A DNA stretch of 64,000 nt from contig CAJQUW010011022.1 of assembly GCA_907163375.1 (NCBI GenBank), positions 89,540-153,539 of the forward strand, in the 5' to 3' direction. Position 1 is the stretch's first letter, and each line of letters starts with the position of its first letter. A program made the position numbers and the translations under genes. The notes beneath the pieces were generated by a model. It did not search any database and was not told the origin of the DNA. It worked only from the letters and a program-made list of their open reading frames with translations. Source of the DNA: Prostheceraeus crozeri (lineage: Eukaryota; Platyhelminthes; Polycladida; Euryleptidae). Shown piece after piece: positions 1 through 8,098 of this stretch.

Positions 1-332
1 TTTTTTTTAAAATGATGTAAAGCTTACATGTAAGTAATCACAACTATATCATGCTGGAATTTAACGAGATGGCTGACCATAGACTTCTATGGCTGGCATA
101 CAGCATAGAAATATCAACTATCCATAGACTATCAACAGTATGAACATCATTAATAGAACTATGAAAAAGACATGTCATAGAAATCCACTATGCATAACTA
201 TGCATGTGGGCACCATGTTCACGTCATAATATCCTGCTCCCCTTGGGCGAACTTCGTTTCGTCCAAGAATTCTTCATCAGCTTTTCCTTCTTCAAGTAAG
301 TGAAGTTTCTGGATTGGTCGTGTCACAATGCC

Positions 333-725
333 TTACATCGTTTTCAGACGAAAAGTTCTGATGATACCATCTTTGCCAGTTATGGTTTCAATCACTCGTC
401 CCATGGGCCAGATAGGTCTTGTCGTTTTATCTTCTGAGATGAGACAGACATCACCTATCTTTGGTGTTCTTTGTTGCACCCTCCATCGACTTCTTTGACC
501 AAGATTTGGTAAATATTCACTTGACCACCTTTTCCAAAAGTGAGACAAGAGCATTTGTAGATGCTTGAATCTCTTATCTAATTTCACTTCTTGTGTCGGG
601 GTAATCAAAGGCAAAACGTGTAAAGGACGTCCCAAACATAAGTGAGCCGGAGTTATTGGTTGTGGATTCATTGCATCACTGCCAATATATGTGAGTGGTC
701 GCTGATTAAGAGAAGCTTCTATGTC
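333..725 (-). pseudogene. BEL/Pao polyprotein C-terminus (integrase end plus DUF5641-like domain)
   Basis: The translation has the typical BEL/Pao tail: a Pro-Ala-His motif followed by an Ile/Leu-Gly-Arg-Pro-Leu type segment (here CLGRPL), a Trp-rich stretch (FWKRWSSEYL) and a beta-rich domain with GDVCLISED and GRVIETITGKDG. In full-length elements this follows the integrase core. The reading frame is open from 725 to 333 and matches the frame that breaks off at 23555, so the two halves were one gene split by element A. The BEL copy is non-functional because of the insertion and other lesions. Confidence 0.85.
720..725. repeat. Target-site duplication TATGTC of element A, left copy
   Basis: The hexamer TATGTC at 720-725 directly precedes the AG terminus of element A and recurs at 23555-23560 directly after the CT terminus. 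Joining the flanks at one copy keeps the BEL coding frame open. Six-base duplications are the standard length for Polinton integration. Confidence 0.95.
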
Positions 726-986
726 AGTAGGAAAGTCTAGCCCCTTACCGCACCATTTTCACTAAAGTACATGACCTTGCCCCGGGCATCGGAGCACACG
801 CCCACGCATCGGCGCACGTGGTGGCGAAGAGGACAGGAAACGGAGCACACGCCCACGCATCGGCGCACTTGGGGGTTAAGAGGACAGGAAACGGAGCACC
901 AATCGGAGCACGTGGCGCCGAGCACTTGTGATGAGTCACGGCAGGGTATATAAGTAAGGCGCTGTCAGAGAAAATCATTCTCATCA
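726..986 (+). repeat. Element A left terminal inverted repeat
   Basis: It matches the reverse complement of 23346-23554 from the terminal AGTAGGAAAGTCTAG through the inner segment ending AAATCATTCTCAT. The left copy is longer because a 51-bp unit (starting CGGAGCACACGCC) occurs at 790 and 841 with a partial third copy at 892, while the right repeat has one unit fewer. The inner part holds a TATA box and initiator, so each repeat is also an inward-facing promoter. Confidence 0.93.
893..980 (+). promoter_or_regulatory. Left TIR promoter: CCAAT/GAGCAC module, TATA box, initiator
   Basis: TATATAAG lies at 947-954 and a TCATTC initiator at 975-980, with the initiator A exactly 30 nt after the first T of the TATA box. 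Upstream, 893-914 holds GGAGCACCAATC followed by GGAGCACGTG, which recurs almost unchanged upstream of the gene at 6534. The first start codon is at 988. The same promoter faces inward from the right TIR. Confidence 0.8.
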
Positions 987-987
987 T

Positions 988-1413
988 ATGTCGACAACAT
1001 TAACGGGTAGATTGCGCCCTCTGGCTGAGACACGTCATCCCAAGGAGGAGATATCCTATACACCTTATTCATCGAAAGACTTTATTTTGGAACGAGACTG
1101 TAATACACTGTATATTATTCCGACAAAGGAGAAGATTGTGTCGTTAGAGAGGATTATTGCAGAGCTTCGTATCCAGTTGTTGAATGTAATACTGTATGGA
1201 CCACGCTTCTTGTTTGATATTCGAACATCTGCAAAGTTCCCCAAAGGTGCACTGGACGTGTCCTATCGCTATTTGAACATTGGTGACGATTGGGACGTGG
1301 AAGAACTGATTGATTCGTTGCAGAAGAAGTTACGTTCTCAACTGGAGTGTTGTTATTTTGGGGGAATCTTGTGTATGCAGATTGACATTGGGTTTGGTTC
1401 ATTGTTTACGTAA
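988..1413 (+). CDS. Unknown 141-aa protein, first gene behind the left TIR promoter
   Basis: The ATG at 988 is the first after the TIR initiator. I do not recognise a named family. The C-terminal half (FDIRTSAKF..., then a helical VEELIDSLQKKLRSQLE segment and a final beta strand) has the same pattern as the domain following the zinc fingers of Polinton polymerases: a receptor-like strand, a helix, then a glycine and strand. Gene 45457-45867 of element B shows the same pattern. It may be a stand-alone relative of that polymerase N-terminal module, but this is inference. No signal peptide or membrane segment is seen. Confidence 0.6.
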   Translation: MSTTLTGRLRPLAETRHPKEEISYTPYSSKDFILERDCNTLYIIPTKEKIVSLERIIAELRIQLLNVILYGPRFLFDIRTSAKFPKGALDVSYRYLNIGDDWDVEELIDSLQKKLRSQLECCYFGGILCMQIDIGFGSLFT

Positions 1414-1438
1414 GATACATTATCTGAACCACGATATA

Positions 1439-2362
1439 ATGGAGCCACCAACAAAGAAGAGGCGAACCACAGTCCGTCCCCGCCCTCAACCCTATTATGA
1501 GTGTGAGTTTTGCAATAAACGCTTCCGACTGTTTTCACAATGCATCCGTCATGGACGCAAGGAGATAGGGAAGGAGTAGTGCGATCGTTGTGGGAAATGG
1601 TGGACTACCGATCATTGCTGCTCTCTGGATAGGGGTTACTGGGGCGACAAGGAGAGTGAGTTCACCTGCTTGCTTTGCAAACAAGACTATAATATGGAAG
1701 CTTACCATAAACATCCATGTGTGGGTCGGTGCAGGTACTGTGATGAGAAGATTCAGGAGGAGGAGAATGAATGGGATGAACATTTATGTCCCTATTTGAG
1801 CATGTATATGCCCACCGAACCCTTGGACCCGAATCGCCCAGTGGAGTCGGAGAGTACGAATTCATATCCGTACGACTTGTCAAAAGTTAAGTTGGCACGC
1901 TGTCCCTGGTGTCATAACATGTACCAAGCATTCTTCTTATGGGAACATGTTTGCAAACATCATAAGGAGATGTGTTGAAGCAATGCAACGTGGTGCAAGA
2001 GCAAGACGAATGAGGCATGCGACAACTTTGTCTATATATGTGTCTGTGGTGAGATGCTGCACCGTGACGTGGAGGAAGAGAAGGTCCGTCAATTTGTCTC
2101 GTTGCATAAGGAGCATATGGGCAAGAAAATATGGAAGAATCAGCGCGAAAAGTTGAAACGGATATATGAGAGTCAACCGAATCCGCCCAAGGAAGTGAAT
2201 AGTGTCCCACAAGCTTCGCTTCGACCAGAGAATAGAAATCGGGACCCACGCAAATATTTATTTGACTTTAGTAAGAAACGAGGGAGACCTCTGAAACCCA
2301 TTGTTTTTAAGAACCAATTGAAATGGTTCACGTATAATGTAGATTTGGATGATGATGAATAA
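1439..2362 (+). pseudogene. Zinc-finger protein related to the polymerase N-terminus, two in-frame stops
   Basis: One reading frame runs from the ATG at 1439 to 2362 but is broken by TAG at 1577-1579 and TGA at 1976-1978. Both sides are clearly one protein. It begins with a basic KKRR segment and a C2H2 finger (CEFCNKRF...CIRH), followed by pairs of CxxC knuckles (CDRCGKWW, CLLCKQDY, CRYCDEK), CPWC with a downstream HVCKHH, and CVCGEM before a histidine. The layout and motifs match the N-terminal zinc region of the polymerase gene at 22886-23338, including a shared HPCVGRCRYCD / HVCVGRCRYCD block. A DNA- or protein-binding role is likely. The stops look like decay. Confidence 0.7.
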
Positions 2363-2424
2363 ATGTAGTGATCAATTTCCTATTTTTGTGACTAAGTTAT
2401 GATTGGGAAGCGTAAACATTAATC

Positions 2425-2655
2425 ATGACACGTCGTAAACGACGCCAGAGAGGAGGAACTGTAAGACATGTGAAACGGAATATAAAATCTCAAATGCATC
2501 GTAGAGGGCGTGAAGCTCTTCAGAGACATAAAGGCGAATTGATTCGGCGTCATTTGGGCAATGCGTTGTTGCCAGCAGCGTGGCGACCACGTTATAAATC
2601 CAATAATCAAAATGATAAAGGAAGAATGGCAACGGTTGAAACACGATCTAAATAG
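2425..2655 (+). CDS. Small basic protein (76 aa), probable virion core protein
   Basis: The product is strongly basic (MTRRKRRQRGG start, many Arg/Lys and His) with no hydrophobic segment. It lies just before another basic, glycine-rich core-like protein at 2737. Polintons and adintoviruses commonly encode short arginine-rich DNA-condensing proteins of this type, comparable in role to adenovirus core proteins. Function is inferred from composition and position only. Confidence 0.55.
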   Translation: MTRRKRRQRGGTVRHVKRNIKSQMHRRGREALQRHKGELIRRHLGNALLPAAWRPRYKSNNQNDKGRMATVETRSK

Positions 2656-2736
2656 GAACAAGTTGGGAAAGTTAAAGACGTTAGGGAAACTATTAATGAA
2701 GAACTAAGTAGGGACATCTAGCCTATCACGGTAATC

Positions 2737-3006
2737 ATGCAACGTGGAGGTATTTATCGCGGAAGTCATCGTCAAAAAGTGGGTATTTACCGTGGTAGTC
2801 GTAGACAAAATGGTGGAATCTACCGCGGGAGTCGTAAACAAAGAGGACGTATCCTCCCATTTTTAGCACCCCTCATCCCTGCACTTATTGCCGCAGGGAA
2901 AGCTGCAGCGTTGGGAGCAGCGGGTGCAGCCGGTGCCGCAGGCGTAAGCGCTTTGACGAACAAAATGTCAGGAGGAAAACGTCGAAGGAGACGTCTTCAT
3001 CGCTAA
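2737..3006 (+). CDS. pX-like basic/hydrophobic core protein (89 aa)
   Basis: The N-terminus has three repeats of a GGIYRGSRRQ-type unit (about residues 4-35), followed by a hydrophobic LPFLAPLIPALIAAG segment and an Ala/Gly run, and a basic tail (GGKRRRRRLHR). This basic-hydrophobic-basic pattern is typical of adenovirus pX/pVI-like and adintovirus core peptides, which bind DNA or disrupt membranes after proteolytic maturation. Element B carries a protein with a similar C-terminal KGGFLSAILPMIAPAVGN motif at 44714-45079. The adenain-like protease at 17572 could process it. Confidence 0.65.
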   Translation: MQRGGIYRGSHRQKVGIYRGSRRQNGGIYRGSRKQRGRILPFLAPLIPALIAAGKAAALGAAGAAGAAGVSALTNKMSGGKRRRRRLHR

Positions 3007-3039
3007 ACCAATCATGTTGTACACCACCCTAGGGACGGG

Positions 3040-3076
3040 TATATAAGTCGAGACACACAAGGTGAGATTCATTTCA
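3040..3076 (+). promoter_or_regulatory. TATA box and initiator for the 3079 gene
   Basis: TATATAAG lies at 3040-3047 and TCATTT at 3069-3074, spaced as in the TIR promoters, with the ATG at 3079 only a few bases downstream. The 5' leader would be very short. Confidence 0.75.
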
Positions 3077-3078
3077 CG

Positions 3079-3642
3079 ATGCGTCGGATTCAGCATTTGG
3101 GCGAGCTCATGCAAGGTTCTTATACCATTACATTTGATCATCCTAAAGTACAACAATGGTGGGCGGAGCAGAAGAAGCCGGTGCGCAATTTCATCGTATT
3201 TGATACGGAAGGAGATCCCATGCAGGAAGTCGCTGCCATTTGGTGTCATTATACGCCTACAGACGATAAATCGACCGGATATGTGACCATTACATCGCGC
3301 TTCCATGACTTTATCAAACATGAGACATCGGTGTGTGATGTTTTTGCGACTAATTTTATTCATGGTCTCAACCCACGTGTGATTAGGAAATGTGGTGCAG
3401 AAGAGAGTGTGATTATTCACCGTTTTAATTGCTGGGTCCATGAAATGACACGCGAGTATGGAGACGCGGAACTGATTGTAGGGAATGGATTATCGGAGAT
3501 GGAAAGAGTTCGGTCTTCCTATTATCGAAAAAGACGACACCGCCCTATTCGGAAAAGACACCCTCGAAAAAGACGACAACGTGAAAGATGGACATCACGC
3601 GCACAGAAAGTTCGACATCTCCTTCGCACCAAGCGCGGATGA
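3079..3642 (+). CDS. DnaQ-like (DEDD) exonuclease-like protein, probably frameshifted near its end
   Basis: Residues 34-52 hold the block FIVFDTEGDPMQEVAAI, which resembles exonuclease motif I (D-x-E) and matches FMDCEGEPVQELSAI in the element C gene at 54135. Further shared landmarks are FIHGLNPRVI and a helix ending in FNCWVHEM. After about residue 143 (near 3508) the frame becomes Arg-rich and no longer resembles the homologue, while another frame continues FGLPIIEKD-like sequence, so a 1-nt indel is likely there. Nuclease activity is inferred from motif I only; the other catalytic acids are not certain. It has its own TATA promoter. Confidence 0.6.
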   Translation: MRRIQHLGELMQGSYTITFDHPKVQQWWAEQKKPVRNFIVFDTEGDPMQEVAAIWCHYTPTDDKSTGYVTITSRFHDFIKHETSVCDVFATNFIHGLNPRVIRKCGAEESVIIHRFNCWVHEMTREYGDAELIVGNGLSEMERVRSSYYRKRRHRPIRKRHPRKRRQRERWTSRAQKVRHLLRTKRG

Positions 3643-4037
3643 AGATCCTTATTGATTTTTGGTTCGATGAACGCATCCGAGGCAATGATATCCCCAAATT
3701 AGAAGAGTTTACCGACACGTCCACAGTCTATTTGAATCAATTGGTACTGAATGAGCACTATTCCATCGTGGGACGTGTATATTTACTCATGGCTATTTTT
3801 GAAGATGATGTTTTGTATGAGGTAACACTATGGAGCTTTATGAATGAGAAACATCTGAAATATTTACAAGAGCTGTATAATAAACGTGTGATTTCAGCAG
3901 CAAGTCTTATTTATATCAAAGAGACATTGTGTCGTATCTGTGCTCATTTCAGTGTTTTGTTTCAATGGCCAACGAATGTATTTAAGCATGCACAGGAACA
4001 CACAACAAAAATCAACCATGAAGGGAGGAACGCGTGA
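3639..4037 (+). CDS. Unknown 132-aa protein
   Basis: The ATG at 3639 gives a compact start (MKILIDFWFDE) and overlaps the end of the preceding gene by 4 nt; a longer in-frame start at 3588 adds low-complexity residues. The product is mixed helical, rich in Leu/Tyr, with no recognisable motif and no signal peptide. It overlaps the next gene by 20 nt. It sits in the early-like gene block between the exonuclease and zinc-finger genes. Confidence 0.5.
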   Translation: MKILIDFWFDERIRGNDIPKLEEFTDTSTVYLNQLVLNEHYSIVGRVYLLMAIFEDDVLYEVTLWSFMNEKHLKYLQELYNKRVISAASLIYIKETLCRICAHFSVLFQWPTNVFKHAQEHTTKINHEGRNA

Positions 4038-4827
4038 AAGTGAAGAGACACTGACGTTGCGAAAATTGAGAATAACCCTATGTCCTGTTTGTAAATGCCC
4101 TTATCAAAAAGATCGTCTGAGAAGGCATATTTATAATTCACACCATCTAAAATATAAAACAAAAGAAGAGATAAAAGCAAGTCAAAAGTTCATCTATGCA
4201 TGTCTATGCGGGGAAACACTCGATGGAACGGTTAATAGGAAGACAGCTCAACAATTTGCGCGCCAACATACCCATATTTTAAACGAGCGAATGGAGGGAG
4301 AAAATGTTAGTAAACTCAACTATATTATTCAACAGCATGTTCCGAGATCCTCTTTGAAGGTGTCATCTACGTTGACAGGACAAGATCGACAATTATCACC
4401 CACCTCACGTCGTGCAACCCCCTTGCGACCCCATCAACCTATGAATACAGATTTGGATGCAGACGATAGTCTAGAAGCACTCATTCGACCCTCTCCAGCT
4501 GATCATCGCGCCTTAACAACACGTCAAGCAACACCTGATAATTCTCACGCTATGCTGCAAGCTGTCGTGAAAAGTATTGTTGAAGATCGAGCAAGAGTGG
4601 ATGCTCCCCCTGATCCCACCCATACGGTCCATCAAATACAAGAAGAATTGAATCGATTGCCGCCAGATGTTTTAGCCATGGCTGCTAATGAGATTGATAT
4701 GAGTCTTGTATCTTTAGAGAATATTCAACCTACACTAAGTCATGTGACATTTGATAACTACCCAGGTCCTGTCAATGATCACAACAGTTATGTCCAAGCC
4801 ATGTCGAACACAGTGGGAAATCCATAG
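4018..4827 (+). CDS. C2H2-type zinc-finger protein with long disordered tail (269 aa)
   Basis: Residues 19-45 contain CPVCKCPY followed by RRHIYNSHH, a C2H2-like finger, and residues 60-85 contain ACLCGET with a downstream His pair. This order mirrors the end of the 1439-2362 protein (CPWC...HVCKHH, then CVCGEM), so the two are related. The rest is Pro/Thr/Ser/Asp-rich and probably disordered. A TAG stop at 4825 ends it, but the same frame continues beyond a second stop (TAA 4837) into the next gene, so the two may once have been one protein. Confidence 0.6.
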   Translation: MKGGTRESEETLTLRKLRITLCPVCKCPYQKDRLRRHIYNSHHLKYKTKEEIKASQKFIYACLCGETLDGTVNRKTAQQFARQHTHILNERMEGENVSKLNYIIQQHVPRSSLKVSSTLTGQDRQLSPTSRRATPLRPHQPMNTDLDADDSLEALIRPSPADHRALTTRQATPDNSHAMLQAVVKSIVEDRARVDAPPDPTHTVHQIQEELNRLPPDVLAMAANEIDMSLVSLENIQPTLSHVTFDNYPGPVNDHNSYVQAMSNTVGNP

Positions 4828-4847
4828 GTTGATCAATAAGAATCAAG

Positions 4848-4936
4848 AGGAGTGGGAACCCCTCTCCAACAACACTCGGTGGGGGTAGGAACCCGTCAAC
4901 AACAACACTCAGTGGGGGTAGGAACCCCTCAACAAC
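4848..4936 (+). repeat. 33-bp minisatellite
   Basis: Between two genes, a unit of about 33 bp (GGTGGGGGTAGGAACCC then a CAACAACA-rich half) is repeated nearly three times. It is in frame with both neighbours and would encode QQHSVGVGT-type repeats if translated. Confidence 0.75.
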
Positions 4937-4938
4937 CC

Positions 4939-5307
4939 ATGGACGCACACCCCGTGGAGGAAAGAATGTTTTACCCAGTCAGTTCACCTGTCATTGACAA
5001 CTCCCACGAGTACATTATTCAACTGAACAATTTGAAAAACAGCGCCATTGTTCAACTGTTGAACGATTCTATTCGTCTCCATGAACGTCATTTAAATGCT
5101 CGCAAACGCATCTTGCACGTGTTGGAAGATGCATTTAATCAACACATTCATGAACCCAATCGTACAAATGGCAATGGAGACTATTTGGATGAGACCTTGG
5201 AAAGCATGCGTGACTTGCTGACTCAAAAGGAAGAGTTTATTGCCCACTTAACCAACCAAAATGCAGACGTCCACGCACGCTACATGAATTTGGTGAACGC
5301 CATGTAA
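4939..5307 (+). CDS. Coiled-coil protein (122 aa)
   Basis: The first ATG after the minisatellite is at 4939; the frame is open upstream to 4840 and continuous with the 4018 gene except for stops at 4825 and 4837. Most of the product is helical with heptad-like Leu/Ile spacing (IIQLNNLKNSAIVQLLND, then ESMRDLLTQKEEFIAHL), suggesting an oligomeric coiled coil. I do not recognise a family. It may be the C-terminal half of an originally longer zinc-finger/coiled-coil protein. Confidence 0.5.
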   Translation: MDAHPVEERMFYPVSSPVIDNSHEYIIQLNNLKNSAIVQLLNDSIRLHERHLNARKRILHVLEDAFNQHIHEPNRTNGNGDYLDETLESMRDLLTQKEEFIAHLTNQNADVHARYMNLVNAM

Positions 5308-5342
5308 ACTAAGTTATGTGGGATAGAGGATGATATACAAGA

Positions 5343-5738
5343 ATGACGTGTCAGTGTGAAACATGTTCAAATCGACGACAGGACTTTACCAATGTACTGA
5401 AATCCCTAAGTTCAGGGATAGGATGCTCGAAAAAGAAAATTAACCGTCATGTCGATCAATTGCCTTAGGAATATGTCAAAGATATGCAAGCACTCATGAG
5501 CAAAATGCGAGAGAATTCAGGGAAATTAACACCTTTACAGCACGAGTTTATTCAATCTTACAAAGGAATTCTCCGCAAATTTGTGAAACCACCCCCTCAA
5601 ACTCGCAAATACTTGGGTCAAAAACGGAAATTTAACAAGAAACAAACTCCCTTCGCTCAAGCCTATGCCATGGCATATCACGATAATCCAGCAGCTTTCA
5701 AACAAGCCTTACATGCATCCATCGGCTCCAAACACTAA
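5343..5738 (+). pseudogene. Small Cys-containing protein with internal TAG
   Basis: A frame opened by ATG at 5343 runs to 5738 and is interrupted only by TAG at 5466-5468. The first part has CxC and CxxC pairs (CQCETC) and a KKK segment. The second part, with its own ATG at 5484, is helical and basic (LRKFVKPPPQTRKYLGQKRKF). Either the second ATG is the real start of an 84-aa protein, or a 131-aa protein has been broken. The second part is intact. Confidence 0.5.
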
Positions 5739-5771
5739 GTAAACCATACCCACATCATCAACAGCATCATC

Positions 5772-5969
5772 ATGGACAATGTTCAATCCATAGTGAACAC
5801 TATTTCAACAGCCAACGGAGGAAATTTAAAATGTTCACTCGTTGGTTCATTCAAAGAAACCCTCTCACAATTCTTTACACTCGTCATATTCATTTTGGTT
5901 ACCCTCTTATCTGGTCGAAAACTGATGAAAGATATCAAAAACCGTAAAGATAGTAGAAACCCTTACTAG
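5772..5969 (+). CDS. Small single-pass membrane protein (65 aa)
   Basis: After a polar N-terminal half, residues about 32-47 form a hydrophobic segment (QFFTLVIFILVTLLSG), followed by a short positively charged tail (RKLMKDIKNRK), which favours an outside-N, cytoplasmic-C topology. Its position at the end of the first gene block suggests a virion or host-membrane protein, but no family is recognised. Confidence 0.55.
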   Translation: MDNVQSIVNTISTANGGNLKCSLVGSFKETLSQFFTLVIFILVTLLSGRKLMKDIKNRKDSRNPY

Positions 5970-6425
5970 ATGTGGAAGTAGTCAACTATGATATGTCCAA
6001 AATGCCTATACTCAATCCCACCAAACCGCAGAATGAAATTCCCATGAAATCGAACGATTTACCGAAGAGTGTGAATAAGTCACGTTCACACAGTAAAATT
6101 CCTATGAAATCAAACGATGTACCGAAGATTTAAAGGTTGATTTTCCCATGACATTGTTAAAAATACTACGGATTTGATGTGTTATTTTCCCATGATATCA
6201 ATCGATTCACTGTGACTTTGAAGAACACACTCTGTTACAAATCCTCGTAAAATCAGGTGATTTATCGAGAATTCTGAGGTACTTTTCCACACCAAATCGA
6301 CCGATGTTATCGTAAAATGACTCAGCAAATTCCCATGAAATCAAGCGTTATCTCGCGAATTTGACCTACAAAAAGGGACAAGTCCCGTACATCACCAAAA
6401 ATGAATGATTCATCGTGAATTTCAC
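5970..6425. repeat. Gene-free block with degenerate CCCATGAAATC repeats
   Basis: About 450 bp without a credible gene. A degenerate motif of the form TTCCCATGAAATCAAACGATTTACCG recurs at least five or six times (for example near 6040, 6098, 6148, 6194, 6332), spaced roughly 40-60 bp, each followed by a CGAA or CGAG-like end. The block ends directly at the promoter of the 6534 gene. It could be an enhancer or replication-related region. Confidence 0.6.
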
Positions 6426-6529
6426 GGAGCACCAATCAGAGCACTTGTAGGCGTGGGTGTCAACCAATGAGAAGAAATTTTCCCACGCTCAACTCTATAT
6501 AAACTGAGCCATTTCAGTCATTTTCATTC
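6426..6529 (+). promoter_or_regulatory. Internal promoter sharing the TIR upstream module
   Basis: TATATAAA lies at 6496-6503 and TCATTC at 6524-6529, with the initiator A exactly 30 nt from the first T. At 6426-6447 the sequence GGAGCACCAATC then AGAGCACTTG closely repeats the module at 893-914 in the TIR. The ATG is at 6534. Confidence 0.8.
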
Positions 6530-6533
6530 AGTC

Positions 6534-8042
6534 ATGGGTAAACGTACGAACACGTTGGAAGCTCCTCTCGCGAAGAAGGTGAAAGTCACGTATTCGTCAG
6601 ATGCAGCGACATCGAAGCCAGTCTTTGTTGAAGCGACGGAGCCCTATTTCCATACGAATGGGAAAGCCGAGAAGAACTACCTTACCAAGGCACATACACA
6701 GTTTGAGCCTCTGCCCATCACACGTCTGGTATTGGGCAAGAAATGGGGTATCACTGGATATTATCCCATTCGCGGAGAGAATGCGACGATGGATGCGATG
6801 GATTGGCAATCACGACGAGACATCTCAAAACTCGTGTTTGCCACGGGATTTTATGGATGGCGTGCACAAACGTACGGTTCCGATCAAATCTCCTCCCTCT
6901 TCACCATTTCTCAAGCATTCTCACGCGATTTGGAGACGTTGGAAGATGCGATACAATCCCTCTACAAACAAGTCCAACCCGAATCTGCCTACAACCTCAC
7001 CTCCTGTCTCGGTTATATACACAAGAAATCGGCCTACGACAGTGTCTTTATGAAGCTGAAGCAGGACACACCCATCTTCCTGATGAAGGAGAATGGAAAG
7101 AACAAGAAGGTTAGTTTGGCCAATATTGGACATCTTCTTTCCAATCTCAAGGCGAATACCTTCCTTCAAGCAAATACCATCTTCCGCGTCACAGGCATAT
7201 ACTGTAATCCACAGGCAAAGACTCTGAAACTGTGTTTTACTGTGGATCAAATCCAAGTCCGTATCAAACAGGTGGAGGAATGTCAGAGCACAGCGGTGGA
7301 GGAAAAGAAGAAGAAGACAAAGCTGACACTCGACATAAAGAAGGCACACATTCCCTCCAGTGGTTTATTTAATCTGATACACATGGTGCAACCTAAACAG
7401 GACATTAATTGGGAGGAACTCAAACACTTTATAGATGATCTCGATCATCTATCCCAATCAGAGGACAGCATTGCACTTATGAAACAAAAGGAGGATGAGA
7501 TGACAAGCATGATTTCTCAGAGGTGGAGTGCTCAACCCACGGAGGAGGAGTATTGGATGATAATGCGGACGGATTTTGCCAAGGCGCAAGCACTCGGTGT
7601 GTACATTCGCATCCGGGAAGAGTCACACGCGCTGCATATCTTTGACGGTGATCAAACACAAGCCGAGAAATGGATCAATCGATTCCTCGAAATGTTCAAG
7701 GATATGGTGGAACATAACCAGGAGAGTCAGTGGTATGTGTCATCCTCATGGTACAAAGCAGGACAGTGTGTCAATGAGAAGTGGTCTGTGTCGAACTATA
7801 TTGAACATTATTTCATTGTTCGTAGTGCCTACGAAATCCATCGTCGCGCCTTTCCCAACATGTTGAAGGAAGCATTTGCACAGTACAATATGAATCCTCT
7901 TACCAATGACATGGAAAAGACATTGATGAGTGAAATGGTGACTGCTCTTGAAAACTCACTCTTTAAGACATGTACACGTGGACGTTTTATTCCACCTCTT
8001 CTTTATTCTGGAAATGATTCTATGTTCTGGAAACAATTTTAA
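6534..8042 (+). CDS. Unknown 502-aa protein with N-terminal NLS
   Basis: This is an intact, long gene with its own TATA promoter. Residues 10-17 (PLAKKVKV) resemble a classical nuclear localisation signal. The body is mixed alpha/beta with a Lys/Glu-rich segment near residues 238-250 (EEKKKKTKLTL), and aromatic-rich ends (MFWKQF). No Walker motif, zinc knuckle or transmembrane segment is seen, and I do not recognise a family. Placement between the small-gene block and the packaging ATPase, with the TIR-type upstream module, suggests an early or abundant nuclear viral protein. No clear counterpart was found in element B or C. Confidence 0.8.
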   Translation: MGKRTNTLEAPLAKKVKVTYSSDAATSKPVFVEATEPYFHTNGKAEKNYLTKAHTQFEPLPITRLVLGKKWGITGYYPIRGENATMDAMDWQSRRDISKLVFATGFYGWRAQTYGSDQISSLFTISQAFSRDLETLEDAIQSLYKQVQPESAYNLTSCLGYIHKKSAYDSVFMKLKQDTPIFLMKENGKNKKVSLANIGHLLSNLKANTFLQANTIFRVTGIYCNPQAKTLKLCFTVDQIQVRIKQVEECQSTAVEEKKKKTKLTLDIKKAHIPSSGLFNLIHMVQPKQDINWEELKHFIDDLDHLSQSEDSIALMKQKEDEMTSMISQRWSAQPTEEEYWMIMRTDFAKAQALGVYIRIREESHALHIFDGDQTQAEKWINRFLEMFKDMVEHNQESQWYVSSSWYKAGQCVNEKWSVSNYIEHYFIVRSAYEIHRRAFPNMLKEAFAQYNMNPLTNDMEKTLMSEMVTALENSLFKTCTRGRFIPPLLYSGNDSMFWKQF

Positions 8043-8098
8043 GTTATGTTTAATACATGATGTATGGAATATATGTCTGACTTTTATGATTCGACAAG

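Larger units (their letters stand above)
1..725 (-). mobile_element. BEL/Pao retrotransposon, 3' piece with probable LTR
   Basis: This is the 3' end of a BEL/Pao element lying on the minus strand. Positions 333-725 encode the end of its polyprotein. Beyond the stop, a purine-rich minus-strand tract around 232-250 looks like a polypurine tract, so the 3' LTR probably starts near 230 and runs left, out of the window. The LTR limits are inferred, because the matching 5' LTR is not visible. The piece ends at 725, where Polinton element A is inserted; the polyprotein resumes at 23555. Confidence 0.75.

Noticed and set aside
3508-3642. Arg-rich C-terminus of the 3079 gene as a real DNA-binding tail
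   Set aside because: The homologue in element C does not have it and another frame fits the homologue better just after the break, so a frameshift is more likely.
5970-6425. CRISPR-like array
   Set aside because: Repeats are degenerate, irregularly spaced and lie in an animal virus-like element; no true spacers.
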